Shown: positions 46,190 through 59,010, numbered from the stretch's first letter. The stretch is DNA of 64,000 nt from Capra hircus (GCF_001704415.2 NC_030814.1:72471121-72535120), one strand, 5' to 3'. The notes: a model not told the origin generated them from the sequence alone. Translations and numbers: made by a program.

Positions 46190-46400
46190 ACCAAGAAGCC
46201 TAAAGTTTGGTTCCTAGCTCTGTCGTTTCACCCACTGTGTGACCTTAGAGAGTTCACATAAGCTCAAACCTAAGGATACTAATTTCCACTCCTAAGGATG
46301 CTATTAGTCCACTCTAGAAGTAATAAGAGAATTAAATGCAATACTGATGAGAAAGTGCTTTGAAAACTGTAGAATATTGTAACATGTGAGTAATCCATTA
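46190..46400 (+). mobile_element. MIR SINE
   Basis: TTCCTAGCTCTGTCGTTTC, CACTGTGTGACCTTAGAG, AGAGAATTAAATGCAATAC and AAAGTGCTTTGAAAACTGTA. It may hold a small internal insertion. Confidence 0.6.
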
Positions 46401-46984
46401 GAATAGTAAATACTGTTATCATTGTTATTAAAGCCAAAAAGTGGGACAAGGGAGCCAATGTGGGTCCTGGAATCGGAGAGGGAGACCCATGCTCATGTCC
46501 AGGCAAAAGGGTCCTCTTTCCGGGAGAACAAGGGGCATGGGCAGGGGCTGCCTGAGCGCCTGCAGACGACTGAGGAGTAGAAGTGGGCACAGAGGCCTTC
46601 TTGTGCCTGATTCCTCCTTCTCAAGTGCCCATGCTTCCTGTCCTCCACCCAAGGCCCATCTCTGCCTTCAAAATAGGCTCTCTGGGCAGACTAGGGGAGA
46701 GGGCTGCCAAGGAGCAGCTGGGCCATGATTCAGCCTGAGTCACCCAGCCAAATCCCAGGGCCGCCCCCAGCTGGGCCGGGGCCTACAGCTGCTGGGGGGA
46801 GGAGACCTTTGTGGGGAGCAAGCTGTGCTCATAGGTGTCTGAGCCAGGGGCGCTCCTGAAAATCAGGGCAGTGCTGTGAGGGGTTGGGAGTGATGCACAT
46901 GAGGAGGTCAGAGAGAGGAGGAGGAAGATGACCTCATGGGCATCAGTTCCCTGCACTAACTAAGGAGGTAGGGTTTGCATATGT

Positions 46985-47018
46985 ATGTGTGTGTGTGTGT
47001 GTGTGCACACACACACCT
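46985..47018. repeat. (GT)n/(CA)n microsatellite
   Basis: A GT run passing directly into GCACACACACAC, a short dyad-like dinucleotide tract. Confidence 0.85.
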
Positions 47019-47079
47019 GTGCACACATGCATGTTGCATGTCTATCTGACTAAATGAAGAAAGTCTCATAGTGTGGGCA

Positions 47080-47285
47080 GGATTCTTCTCCTGACTTTGT
47101 CACTTTCTAACTTTGTGATCCTGGCAAGTTACCTAACCTCTCTGAACTTCTGTTCCCTCAGCTATGAGATGGGAATAGCAATAATATCAATTTCAGATGA
47201 TTTTTCTTAAGGCTTAAATATAATGAGATGATGACTGTAAAACACTTAGGCAGTCAGTAAATTGTACACCACCACCATCATCACC
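47080..47285 (+). mobile_element. MIR SINE
   Basis: TCCTGGCAAGTTACCTAACC, TCTCTGAACTTCTGTTCCC, GCTATGAGATGGGAATAGC and TAAAACACTTAGGCAG. Confidence 0.8.
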
Positions 47286-48489
47286 TGTAGGATTCCGGGT
47301 TAACCCCCCTGCATGTATGAGGACCGATACATGTGTGAATGTTTGTACCCAGTGCCGTGTGCATGCAAGCCTGGAGGAGGGTGGCTAGGTGAGTGTTTCT
47401 TGAAGGAGCAGGTGCCTGTCTGTTGAGTGTGCATCTCTGAAGCAAAGAGAAGAACTTTCTAGGAAGTTGGGTTTATATAGTATTGCCTGCCATGTGATCC
47501 TGTCCCCCTCCCCCACCTCTCTCCTCTTCCATCTCTCTCTCTGTTTCCATCTCCCCTCCACCCCCACCACACACACACTTTCCTAGAGGCTATGATTTGC
47601 TAAAATTTGGCCTACATCAGGACCAGTGTCCAGAAAGGGATGAGGAGCCATGGATGCTATTATATTAGAAATCTCAGACCTTCTCAAAAGCCTTTAGCCT
47701 CTAGCAAAACTGAAATGGGGGCAGATCCCAAGGGTGGTGTGCCTGGGTGTGCAAGCAGGACTGTGCGTGATGGAGTGGATACAAATATGATCTGAACATG
47801 AGAAGTGCTGTGTATGTGTGTGTGTTTGTGCACAGGAGAGGTATCGGGGGGTGGCTGCTGCCCGTGCTCTGGTACAGTCTGCTTGTCTCCATGGCGCCTG
47901 TTGCCACACACGCTTGCTTTTCAGAAAGTCACTGGGATTGTTTATTCCACCCCCGGCCTGGGCGCCAGCCAAAGAACTGCAGGCACTTGTTTATCTTCTG
48001 GTGTGCACGAGTGTGTGTGGCTTCCCAGAGGCAGACCAATCCAAGATTCACATACACACACACTCACATGGGTGTGGGTGACCATGTTGGTTGTCATAGG
48101 ATGAACCTGAACCCCAAGACAAGCCACAATCCGGGCCCAGGCAGACTCTCCACATGGGGACAAAGATGACCCTCAGTAGCTCCAGGCAGACACATCATCA
48201 ATTTAGCAACCCCTAAAGCTCCAGGGAAGTGGGAGACTGGTTTCCCTGGCTATGATCCTGCGCTCTGCCTCCATCCATGAAACTAATCACCACACACTGA
48301 TTGGCCAGGACAGGGTCACTGCCCACCCCTAAAGATGGCAGTGGGGCCCATCCCACTCCACCACATGGACTGGAGTGAGGAGGTGGATCCCCAAGGAAAA
48401 CAGAGGTGCTGTGGCCAGATAAGGGTACAGAGTGCTGGGCTTGCCATACCCTGGCAGCCACCAGGAGTGTTACACTATGCTTGGTGCTT

Positions 48490-48630
48490 GAGGACTATTT
48501 CCTCCCTTCATCCTCCTCAGAGGTCTGAGAAGTAAGAATTACAAACGATGAAGCTGAGGCCTAGAGAGATCTCAGTCAAGGCCACACACACTGGTAACTG
48601 GCAAAGTCGGGATCTGAATCTACACTGCTT
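48490..48630 (-). mobile_element. MIR SINE, reverse copy
   Basis: AACGATGAAGCTGAGGCCTA, AACTGGCAAAGTCGGGATCT, GAATCTACACTGCTT. Confidence 0.7.
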
Positions 48631-48888
48631 ACGTCCATGTCCTTTTTGACCTTCCACTCTACCTTAGCAAGTGTTTTATTCTGTTGTCTGGAAATTTTCA
48701 TTTTTAAACATGTATTTATCAGCAAGTCCTCATGGAACAAGAGTTGTTGAAGAGTGGCAAAGGGCACAGATGGAAAGAGGCCCTGACTGTGCTCATGTAG
48801 CAGACAAGGCCGGAGTTCTGTCCACCTCTCCTCTGGTGATTTTACTATCTCTGTGCCCACCAGTCAGACTCCCAACACCCAGGTTATT

Positions 48889-49985
48889 GTTCAGTCACTA
48901 AATTGTGTCTGACTCTTTGCAACCCCATGGACTTCAGCTTGCTAGGCTTCCCTGACCCTCACTGTCTCCCAGAGTTTGCTCACATTTATGTGCACTGAAT
49001 TGCTGATGCTATCTAACCATCTCATCCTCTGCTGCCCCACTTCTTTTGCCTTCTGATGCTTTCCCAGCATCAGAATCTTTTCCAGTGAGTTGGTTCTTTG
49101 CATCAGGTGGCCAAAGTATTGGAGCTTCAGCTTCTGTATCAGTCCTTTCAATGAATATTCAGGGTTGATTTCCTTTAGGATTGACTAGTTTGATCTCCTT
49201 GCAGTGCAAGGGACTCTCAAGAGTCTTCCCCAGCACCACAATTCAAAAGCATCAATTCTTTGGCACTCAGCCTTCCTTATGGTCCAACTCTCACATCCAT
49301 ACGTGACTACTGGTAAAATCGTAGCTTTGACTATATGGACCTTTGTCAGCAAAGTTATGTCTCTGTTTTTTAAAACACTATCTGGGTTTGTCATAGCTTT
49401 CCTTCCAAGAAGCAAGTGTCTTTTAATTTTGCGGCTGCAGTCACTTTCCGCAGTGATTTTGGAACCCAAGAAAATAAAATCTGCCACTGTTTCCATTGTT
49501 TCCCCATCTATTTGCCATGAAGTGATGGGACCAGACACCATGATCATAGTTTTTTGAATGTTAAGTTTTAAACCAGCTTTTTCACTCTCCTCTTTCACCC
49601 TCCACAAGAGGCTCTTTAGTTCCTTTTCACTTTCTGCCATTAGAATGGCATCTGAGATTATTGATATTTCTCCAGGCAATCTTGATTCCAGTGATTCATC
49701 CAGCCCAGCAGTTCACGTGATTTACTCTGCATATAAGTTAGATAAGCAGGGTGACAATATACATCCTTGATGTACTCCTTTCCCAATTTGGAACCAGTCC
49801 ATTGTTCCATGTCTGGTTCTAACAGTTGCTTCTTGACCTGCATACAGGTTTCTCAGGCAGGTAAGGTGGTCTGGTATTCCCATCTCTTTAAGAATCTTCC
49901 ACAGTTTATTGTGGTCCAGACAGTCAAAGGCTCTAGCATAATCAACAAAGCAGAAGTAGATGTTTTTCTGCATCTTTGTCAAAGA
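48889..49985 (-). mobile_element. BovB (RTE-type) LINE, 3' 1.1 kb, decayed reverse transcriptase
   Basis: Two minus-strand reading-frame pieces resemble the BovB ORF. The upstream one (about 49722-49982) carries FVDYARAFDCLDHNKLWKI and the KGVHQGCILSPCLSNLYAE motif. The downstream one (to about 49185) carries LMAESEKELKSLL, LKLNIQKT and SWQIDGE. Between them, at about 49660-49740, sequence is lost, and the catalytic YADD block is not recognisable. The copy is 5'-truncated, broken and inactive. Confidence 0.88.
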
Positions 49986-50469
49986 ACTGTATCAGGCTGT
50001 GGAAACCACTTTGTCTACCTGCACTGTGGACTAGAAGTGCCTGGGAATTAACACACAGCCCGTGGGCTGGCTCTTCCCCTCGGTCTGCCAGATACTGGGA
50101 TCTAAATACACAGCTCCCTTGCTCTTGGCCAGGGGGATTCTAGATGCGCATTTATCCCACGTCTCAAGACTTCCTGCAGGATTAAGCCTCAGTCACCCAC
50201 CGTGGTAGCTGGCTTGATAACCACCTCTCATTGGATGCCTTCTCTGCCTGGGTCACCTTCCCACTTGCCTGCTGGTGTCCCTGCACTTCCCAAATAAACC
50301 ACATTTCCTCAAGCTTCATTTCAGGGTCTGTGAGCTGCCCCAGGGTGCTGGATCCCATCCTATCCTTCCACACTGAGCATCTGGACCCAGCCATTATGAT
50401 CTCCTTTCTTGGCATCTCCCTTTCCCTCTTTACTGCCCTCCCCCCCATCGAATCAGGACTTAAATACCT

Positions 50470-51340
50470 CCAATGCCCTGGAGAGACTATCAGATCTCCT
50501 TTCTTGCTCTCAACCCAAACTTTAGAGAGTCATCTACTTGTCTTCTCCACTTCCTTGGTTCCATTAATTCATCAGTTCCTGCCCTGCCTCCCCAGTCTGG
50601 CTTCCACCCCCACCACTCCACTGACTGTGCTTTCATCAAATTTCCATTGTCTTTTCTTCAAGTCCAGAGGATATCTCTCAGGCTGTATTTTGTCTTCCTG
50701 ATGCAGTTGACCCTGACCTTCTTCTATAATGTTCTCTCCCCTTGGCTTCTGAGACATCACACTCTCCTGGGTTTCTTCTGGGTTTTCTCATACTACTCTC
50801 TCTCATCCTTTGCAGCCTCCTTTCCCCTTAATGCTGGTGTTCCTCGGGGTGGGCCTAGGGTACCTTGTCTCACCCTATTTGGTCTATACTCTCCCCTCGT
50901 GTCCCAGCACACCTCTCATGACTTCCATCACCAGCTCCCTGCCCTGTCTCCAGTCTTGGCTACTTCAGAGCTCAGTTTTGGACTCAGATGTCTCAGTGTA
51001 GCTGTTTCACAAGTCCCTTCTTTCCTCAGGGTTCATCAGATTCTGCATCCATTTGGCTCCCCAAGGCAAGCCCTCAGGGAGGTAGTAGAATCCTCTCACA
51101 CTCACATTCACCACATGACCAAGACCTGTTGACTTTACCCCTAAATAGTTATCAAATCTGGCCCCTAGTCTCTATTCCAATGGTTCAGGCATCATTACCA
51201 TTCATCTGCTACGGCCTCCTCACTCATGCCCTGATCCTGCTCTCATCCACACTCGCCCTGCCCCCTCCCCCCGGGGGGTGGGAGTGCTTTTTAGATTACA
51301 TCCACGTTCCTGCTACTGCTTGTGTCTTGTGAACCTACTC
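50470..51340 (+). mobile_element. Ancient L2 LINE fragment with reverse-transcriptase relics
   Basis: The plus-strand translation keeps HHSTDCAF and LNAGVPRGGPRVPCLTLF, matching the L2/CR1 finger-to-palm region (NVGVPQGS type). Surrounding C/T-rich text (CACACTCTCCTGGGTTTCTT) is typical L2. Frame-damaged. Confidence 0.6.
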
Positions 51341-52359
51341 AAAGCTTGGTGTCTTCATGCGTATCATGGGGCCAACGATGTATACCTTGAAGGGCTGCAG
51401 GGAAGATAAAATGAAACGTTGAGTGTAGAATAGCGTTTGTAAACTGTGAAGCGAAATGCTTTTGTGGTAAATGAGCAATTTTCAGGGCTAAAGACGCCGG
51501 TTCCTTGGTGCTGTCCGTGGTGCTGAAAGTTGGTTGGTCACTCCCCATTTTCTGCTTCCCTGGGATGCTAACTGCAGACGTCAGTCCGATAGGTTTTGGG
51601 GCGTTTTTTGTATGTGTGCCGTCTAGATTTTTTTTTAATTTTTTTCTTTTAACGATCACAGTGACTTGTGGCTCACCAGGTAAGTCAGAGGAATAGAAAG
51701 TAAAGGTGAAGCCTGAAGTTTCAGGAGTTAGCTTCATTACTAACAAACAAATGACCTACTACCAGTATCTGTTTTCTTATCTGATAAACGGGATATAATA
51801 CATTCACATGAACTTGCTTAAAAGTGATTGGAAATGGAAATTAGATGAAACCTGAAAACAAGGTAACGTTACTGGTTACTTTAACTTGCGGGCTTTACCA
51901 TAAAAACATTGCCCCTAAACAAGCATATTAACGTTAGTTGCTACCACTCTTAGTAGGTGATTTTACAGTACACGTGAGAGGGTTTTATCACCTTTTGGCA
52001 ATTACAGATTTATTTTTCCCCTTCTGGGAAATCAAAGGGGAGGGGGCTATTTCTCGGCTGAGAAACGTCGAGGTGGGGTGGGCAACAAGTCCTCCTGTCC
52101 TTGGCAATTCAAATTCAGCTAAAAGCCTCTGAACACCTAATTCAGGCTCCTTCATCCTTCCAAGACTACTCACTGTAAGGTGATTCATGTTAGTCCCATC
52201 TTACAGATGGAGAAATTGAGACTCTGAAAGGTGAAATGATTTGCTGGAGGGTGGAGGAGAACCCGGCTTGCACAGACTAGGTGAGCGAGCACCCTGGCTA
52301 GGGAGGACGATAGCGGGGAAATCAAAGGCTCTCTCCCTCCTCCCACAACCACGCAGGTC

Positions 52360-53460
52360 CCTCCACTCCCGAGAGCGTGGGTGGCGGCGAGACAAAGGGG
52401 ACGGGGGCGGGGCGAAGTGGGGGTGTGGGAGAAGGCCGGAAGTGCGGCCAAGGAGGAGGCGGGAAATTCCGCGCAGGGGGAGCTCGGACATGGCGCAGAC
52501 CTGGGTCTCTATTCAGAGGCCGAGTATCCTTGGACAAGTGGCCTCCCCTCTCTGGGCCCCAGTTTTCTCCTCGGTGAAACAAGCAGAGGGCGTTCGCGGG
52601 GCTGGATTGAGTGAGATCTGAGTGACAGTGTGCCCCGCCCTCAACAGGCGCGCAGCAAATAGGCAGCCTCTCCGCCCCTCGGTATCCAGTCTGTGAAACG
52701 CTAACCGGGTCGAGGAGGGCGGGGAACCCAGGAGCCTAGCGGTCGCAGTGAGGGGCTGCGGGCGAGGGGCGCCTCTCCCTCCTTTGGGCCCCTGCTTCCC
52801 TGGCGGCACCGCCCCCTCCCGGGTTCTGAGGCCGCCAGTCAGCTAGCGCGCATGCCCGGGGCGGGGCGCGGGGTGGGAGCGCGGAGCTGGCGCGGGGGAC
52901 GGCTGCGCCGAGTCCGCGGGTCCGCCCGCCAGCCCGGCCGGAGGCAGCCGAGGCAGCTCGGGCGGTGGCGGTGGCGGGAGCCAGAGCGCAGCTCGCCGAG
53001 GAGACGGAACGGCGACAGAGCCCGGTAAGCGCTGCTCCTGCATCTGCTGCTCGCTACAAACGGGCGGTGTCGACCCCCTTCTGCCGCTCGCAGCAGCCCC
53101 AGAGCCGCTGTCCAGGGTCCTCGAACCGCCTGGGTGGCGGGGTTTGGGCACAGCGCGCGGCTTGTGTCTGGCGTGCGCCTGGGTGAAGGTACGCGCGCTA
53201 CTGGGGCGGCGGGTGTCCATTTCCAGGTTCCTCTCTGGGGCGGGGCGGGGGCGGGTCCGCAGTCCTGGCCGAGCACCCGAGGGGCCCTGCGGGCCATCCC
53301 GCCCTGTGTGTAAGACCCCGGCCCCGCGCCTGGCCTCGCCTCTGACTGCCGCTTTGTTTGGCACCGTGGTGCGGGAGGGGGCGCTTCCCGCCACCGCGGG
53401 GAAAGGGTCCGCCCGCGTTGATTCATTTTCCCCATGGAGCGAGCTCGGCGATCGAGTGGC
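52360..53460 (+). promoter_or_regulatory. GPRIN1: GPRIN1 CpG-island promoter with non-coding exon 1
   Basis: Strong CpG island. A donor CCCG|GTAAGC places the end of the 5' untranslated exon at 53024. The matching acceptor (TGTGTTTCAG) is at 60120, leaving a 7.1-kb intron. GC boxes lie at about 52850-52980. The exon start is not fixed; by base composition it probably lies at about 52850-52900. Confidence 0.75.
52495..52670 (+). mobile_element. MIR SINE at the edge of the GPRIN1 island
   Basis: CTTGGACAAGTGGCCTCCC, TCTCTGGGCCCCAGTTTTC, TCCTCGGTGAAAC and GCGCGCAGCAAATA. GC-enriched version. Confidence 0.6.
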
Positions 53461-53469
53461 TCTATTGGC

Positions 53470-53840
53470 ACCATCAAGCACACTCGCTGTCGCACGCTCG
53501 GTGTGGCACACACTCTGGGGGTCCACCACATATACTGTCACACGCTCACCACTCGAGGCCACAGGTTTACACACACTATGGTCCTTGATCATTCCATCAG
53601 ACTCATACACATGGCCACCTGTGCACCCACCCAGTACATCTTTGCGTACACACCCAGGCATTGCTACGCACTCACATCAGCCATCGCCTATCATAGCACA
53701 CACTCAACTCAGCAATAGTCCCCATCACAACGCACTCGCAGCCACCCTACTCTGGCCTGCTTGCGCCTGTTCACACCTGCACATCATGGTGTCCCTCGTG
53801 TACCCCCAGACCCTGGAGTAGGTGTGTCATGCACTCCATC
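53470..53840. repeat. CACA-rich low-complexity tract in GPRIN1 intron 1
   Basis: Degenerate CACAC and CACTC motifs over about 370 bp (CACACTCTGG, CACACGCTCACC, CATACACATGG), without an exact unit. Confidence 0.6.
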
Positions 53841-54779
53841 ACACACTTTCAGCTTGCTCTCCACCCCTCAACTCCTGCATGTCCACTCTTGCCCTCCTGT
53901 GAGTGTATGGACAGCTGCCCTGAAGGCTATTTCTGGAAGGAAGACTGGATATCACCCTTTGCTAGACTCCTTCTCCCATCCAGCCCCAGGCAGGACGCTT
54001 TACTGCTCTGACGGTTGTAGAAGACAAGGGGATGAGAGGGTGAGGTACAGCACACCTAGACTGTCACACACACACACCTGCTGAAGTACCGCAAGCCTTT
54101 GTCAATCTTATCACCATGGGGAGAGGTGATTGCAGGTGCCTGGCAGTCCTGGCTCCAATTCGGGAAGAAATCCTAAAGGGGAAATAACAGGCTGGCCAGG
54201 TCTCTGGGCTTGAGTGAGCATTCACAGGGACTTCTCTGCCTGGGAGCAGGGCACAACAACGCTTGTGCACATACCAGCCAGCTCTCCCATGAATGAGGCT
54301 CTGAGGCCAGGTGGCCATGAATGTGCATACCCACAGGGTCCAAATGGCCACCAGGAGACACAGACACGTAGGGCATTCTGCACATACAGACTGCACATGT
54401 GCACACCAAGTTCTTGAGCAAAACGCAGGAGCCAGACTCTGGCTCCCCAGGCTGGCCTAAGCTGGCGCAGATGTCGACAAGCCATCTACATGCTCCGCTG
54501 CACGCCGGGTGAGCCAGCCCACACAACTGGGGGTCATTTCAACCTTTTACCTCCATCAGGAGGCAAAAGTGTGCAGGATCATCTGCCCAAAGGGTGTGCC
54601 CACAAGTGGGTTCTCACACAGAAGACACTCTTGCTTCCTCTCCTAGACACCTCCTTGTGCTGTTGCCTGTTAGATCCAGGGGACTGGGAGGACCCTTGGC
54701 ATGACCCTGAAGAGCATAAAGGGGTTTTAAGAACCACGCATCAATGTCCAAGATCTTGGCTGATGTGAGTAGGAAGAAC

Positions 54780-54995
54780 CAGGGTTTGGATTCAGACAAA
54801 ACAGGCTTTGAATCACAGCCCCATCCTCTCCCAGCTGTGTGCCCTTGGTCAAGTCTTTTTTGCCTCTAACTTCAGCATCCTCATCTGTGAAATGGGATGA
54901 TAATGCCCCCCTCCTGAGACTGTTGTGGAGTCCAGATGCAAAACCAAGCCTGAGAATGCTGGGCCCAGGGCTGAGCACACAGTGGGAGAGTGATG
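54780..54995 (+). mobile_element. MIR SINE
   Basis: GGTTTGGATTCAGACAAAAC, CAGCTGTGTGCCCTTGGTCA, CTCATCTGTGAAATGGGATG and CTGAGCACACAGTGGG. A nearly full-length MIR. Confidence 0.85.
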
Positions 54996-55204
54996 GAGCT
55001 GAGTCCAGTGGGAGATGGGAGGCGAGAATATAAGACCCCAGGCGTGGGTTGCCTTTTGGAGAAATGACTTGAGAATACCAAGGCTTTCTTGAGAGCTGGG
55101 TAAAGCCTAGCAGAACTGCAAGCGGTAGAGCCTCTAGGAATAGTATCCTGGCAGATTGTAAACCCAGGCCTCAGCCTAGTATAACTACATCCTCTCCCCT
55201 TTGT

Positions 55205-55422
55205 GGCTTCCCGGGTGATGCTAGTGGTAAAGAACCCACTTGCTAATGCAGGAGATGTAAGAGACGTGGATTCAATTACTGGGTCAGGAAGATCCTCTGG
55301 AAAAGGGCATGGCAACCCACTCCAGCATTCTTGCCTGGAGAATTCCTCTCCAGGAAGGAGCCTGGCAGTCTACAGTCCATAGGATTGCAAAGAGTCGGAC
55401 ACGACTGAAGCGACTTAGCATG
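55205..55422 (+). mobile_element. Bov-tA SINE
   Basis: From GGCTTCCCGGGTGATGCTAG to GAGTCGGACACGACTGAAGC. Confidence 0.88.
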
Positions 55423-56611
55423 CAGGCATCTCCCCCATTTGAAAGATTGGGAAACTGAGGTTCAGTGTGGAAAAACTCACCCAAAGTCATGTAACAAGTC
55501 AATGACTAGGCTGGGGCTTGACCCCCACATCTTTCTAACTATGTGGCCAGGCTCTTTGTCCCAACTTGGACCTTATTCCACATCAGAGAATTGTGGACTG
55601 ACAACTAAGAAGGTAGCCTCTTATGGAACTTTCAGAAGGGGCATGTTGCCAGCTTGGCCATGCCCGCCTCTTCGAACCTCAGTGTCCTTCTCTGGAAAAT
55701 AAGACCAGAGCATCTGCCCAGAAAGTGTACAGGATTTTCACATAATAAGCCTTGTAAGAACTTCATGCGTGCAGGGCCACCTCCCGCCTTCTTGGCATCT
55801 AGGTCAAGAGCCAGAACTCAGGTGGCTACAGACCAGGTGAATAACACCCACGAGGGGCTGCTATAAGAAAAATGATGGTGCAAATCAGTGATCAATGGCA
55901 GCAGGCAGTCAACCTCAGTGCCCAGGACACCACTGGGAGGGGTAGAGATGGTGGCTGATTGGATCCATCTAAGGAGGCAGCCACTGCTCGCTGCTGCTAT
56001 GAAGGAAGCACATGCAGACTGCCAAATCTTAGTTTTCCAAGAGGAGCTAGAGATCTGATTTTCACATGAACTCTTCTAATTTTTAGATGTTGATCAATAA
56101 CTTAAAAAAATTTTTTTTTCAGCACTCCAAGTTGATCAGGCATGTCCAAGGGCGAGGTTTTGCCAGTTTGTACCTGTGTTGCTGGCCCTCCCTCCCCTGC
56201 CCCCTCCTGGGAGCACAGCTGGGCTCTGACAGACTGAGTAGATAAAAACAGGCCTTGCATGTACACAGCCCAGCCCTGAAGTAGCAGGAGCGTGCACACC
56301 CTTCATCTTCTTTAATTCTCCCTGCAGCCCTGGGGGAGCAGGGGGTAGGTTTGTTAGCGTCCCTAGTGGGGAGAAGGCACTTGCCTAAGGTCATAGAGCT
56401 GGTATAAAATCAGGAAGCTGGTAAGTTGGGGAGCTGTCCTGACTTCTGGCCCATGCCTCACCTGGGGGAGGGAGCCTATTGGAGGGGCCGGTGTGAGAGG
56501 ACCCCGGGGCTGGGCTACCAGGGGTGAAAAGAAGGTTGGTGAGGACTCAGAGCATACCTCCTATAGCCCTTGGCAACTCCTTCCAGTTCCAGCCCAAGCT
56601 CCCTATTTTGT

Positions 56612-56829
56612 TGTTGTTGTTTAGTCTCTAAGTCATTTTCGACTCTTTTGGAACCCCATAGACTATAGCCCACAGGCTCCTCTGACAATGGGATTTCCCA
56701 GGTAAGAATTCTGGAGTGGGTTGCCATTTCCTTCTCCAGGGGATCTTCCCTGGGATCCAACCCAGGGATCGAACCACTTCTCCTGCATTGGCAGGCGGAT
56801 TCTTTACCACTGAGCCACCTGGGAAGCCC
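56612..56829 (-). mobile_element. Bov-tA SINE
   Basis: Reverse copy from (TTG)n TTTAGTCTCTAAGTC to TGAGCCACCTGGGAAGCCCC. Confidence 0.9.
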
Positions 56830-57169
56830 CAAGCTCCCCATACACCTGCTGTTTTTATGCTGATGAAAACCAGATCCAAAGAATTCCAGCAGACCTCTCC
56901 TGTGTTTCAAACCTGTCTCCCAGAGGCCTCCTGGATATCTCCCCTATAAGACCCGCAGACACCCCACTTAAACTTCCCAAAACCCAGTCCCCCACCATCC
57001 TCTGCAAGACTGCTTCTCCTCCCATCCCCCTATTTTGGTGAAATCCTCACCCCCCAAGTCCCATAAGCCCAAAGCTTGGGGGACCCAGTGGTGAACAATA
57101 GCAACTGAATCCCCATCCAGGCACCTGAGGGCCAGGTGGGGATCCAGAGGTGTAAAGGGCTATAGGCAG

Positions 57170-57530
57170 AATGACAAGAGTCTGGTTAGGAGTAGAACAA
57201 GAGGCCACAGGAACCCCAAGGAAGGTGGTATGCAAAGAAGGTCATTGGAGGAGGTGGCATTTAAACTGAGAACTGAAGGTTTAATAAAACCCAAGCAGGA
57301 AAGTTGTAGAGGCCAAGATGGGAGAGAATTTGAACCCCTGGTTGAACCCAAAGCATTTTTGAGTGTGTGTGTGTGTGTGTGTGTACACATGCTGTGGGGG
57401 ATGGAGTGCATAATGAAAGATAAAGCCCACCAAGTGAGTAAATACACAGGGGCTTAGAAGCACATTAAAGAGTTGGACTTGACCCTAAAGATAACAAGAA
57501 GTCATTAAGTTTCTTTTTCCCTGTTTTCTT
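57170..57530 (+). repeat. Ancient interspersed repeat, family not assigned, with (GT)n
   Basis: GGTGGCATTTAAACTGAGAA, TTGGACTTGACCCTAAAG and AAGAAGTCATTAAG match the recurring family. It includes a GT run at about 57363-57383. Confidence 0.45.
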
Positions 57531-57965
57531 TAAAAATGATACATGCACACATAATCAAAATTCAAGCATTGCAAAGCAGCATTAATAAAACGGTTTCTTC
57601 TACCTCCAGATTCTCTGGTCTCACTTCCCAAAGGCAATCACTGCTAACAGTTTCATGGGTTTCCTTCCAGAAATTTTCTCTTTATAAATACACCTACAGA
57701 TGTGTATCTATCCTTTTCCTTGCCTACACTCACAGAAACCCACTAGCCATGCTGTCCCCTGGTTTTTTTCCTTGACTTACCTTGAGCATCTTTCCTCATC
57801 ACTCCACCCATTCTAACAGCTGTGGGGGGTGGAGGGTTTCCCATATGTTTGTCCCACATTTTACAAACACACTTCCTGGTTTTCTTCTCATTACCAGCCA
57901 TGTTCTCATGCACCATTAGTCTGATATTGATAAATGTCCTTCCAAAAAGATTGCAACCAATTTAT
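57530..57965 (+). mobile_element. Ancient L1M-type 3' end
   Basis: CCAAAGGCAATCACTGCTAA, CAGTTTCATGGGTTTCCTTC and TTGATAAATGTCCTTCC match the same old L1 3' end seen at 30.2-31.9 kb. Confidence 0.5.
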
Positions 57966-58019
57966 TTCCCCTAAAAGAGCAAAGAGGGCTTTGAGCCAAG
58001 AGTGGCATGGTGGGACCAA

Positions 58020-59010
58020 CGTCACAGAAAGGGCATTCAGTCATTTATTTAACAAACATGTATTGGAAACCACTTGCTTACTATGTGCCAGTCATTGTTC
58101 TCAACCCTGAGACTACATCAGTTAACATGGCAAAGTCCCCACACTCCTGGAGCGGACATTCTCATGGTAGAGACACATCATGAGCAATAAACAAGCATAT
58201 GCAATTTGAGGATGAAGACAGGTACCAGAAAGAAAAATGGAGCAAGGCAAGGGGGGAGGAGAGCACCAGCCCATGTTGGGAAGGAGGCTACTTTATACTG
58301 GATATGTCAGGGAAAGTTTCAGGGAGATGCAGATGTTGGGAGCGAAAGCATTTCAGGCAGAGAGGAGACAGCCAGTGCAAACGCCCCAAGGTATTGGGTC
58401 CAGGGGCCAACAGGGCAGACGGGTCGCTGAAGCAGGGTAATCAGGGGAGAGCAGTAGGAGACAAGACCAAGAGCTGTGACAGGGCCAGAAAATGCAGGAA
58501 CTTGTGGGCTATGGTGAGGAGTTTCCCTGGTGGCACAGATGGTAAAGAATCTGCCTGTAATTCGGGAGATCCACATTCAGTCCCTGGGTTGGGAAGATCC
58601 CTTGGAGAAGGGAATGGCTACCCACTCTAGTATTCTTGCATGGAGAATTCCATGGACAGAAGAGCCTGGCAGGCTACAGTCCGTGGGGTTGCAAAGAGCT
58701 GGACACAGCTGAGTGACTAACATTTTTACATTGCATGAAATGGGGACACTACATGGTTCCGGGCAAAGGAGGTCTGCCTTGAATTTTACTAAGATCCCTC
58801 TGGCTGCTGTGTTGAGAATAAACAAATAGAGTGAAGAATAAAGCAGGAATAATTCCGGTCAGAGATGGTGTGGGTTTGGCTCAGGATAATTGCCAAATTC
58901 TGGATTTCTTTTGAAGGTAGATCCATTATGTTTTGCTCGAATGTTGGGCTGGAGGGTTTGAGAAGTCAAGGGATCTTGGCCTGAGCACTACAATGTGGCT
59001 TTGGAGATGT
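58020..59010 (+). repeat. Long copy of the recurring ancient repeat, split by Bov-tA
   Basis: Runs from TTTATTTAACAAACATGTAT and ACTATGTGCCAGTCATTGTT through GGTCGCTGAAGCAGGG to CTCTGGCTGCTGTGTTGAGA, TTTTGAAGGTAGATCC and ATCTTGGCCTGAGCA. It is the most complete copy in the window. Confidence 0.55.
58519..58727 (+). mobile_element. Bov-tA SINE
   Basis: From AGTTTCCCTGGTGGCACAGA to GAGCTGGACACAGCTGAGTG, inserted in the old repeat. Confidence 0.9.

Larger units (their letters stand above)
41970..52350. other. Spacer between SNCB and GPRIN1
   Basis: No known gene is recognised. It contains a CpG-rich patch (42.1-43.2 kb), microsatellites, BovB and Bov-A copies, MIRs and an L2 fragment. Confidence 0.55.

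Noticed and set aside
49185..49982. BovB reading frames considered as a functional reverse-transcriptase gene
   Set aside because: 5'-truncated, frame-broken and lacking the YADD block; it is a dead LINE copy, one of several here.
50473..51132. 219-codon open frame
   Set aside because: Its translation matches L2 reverse-transcriptase relics and lies in an old LINE; it is not a gene.
52843..53661. 272- and 230-codon minus-strand open frames over the GPRIN1 promoter
   Set aside because: CpG-island by-products in overlapping frames, with no domain and no conserved motif.
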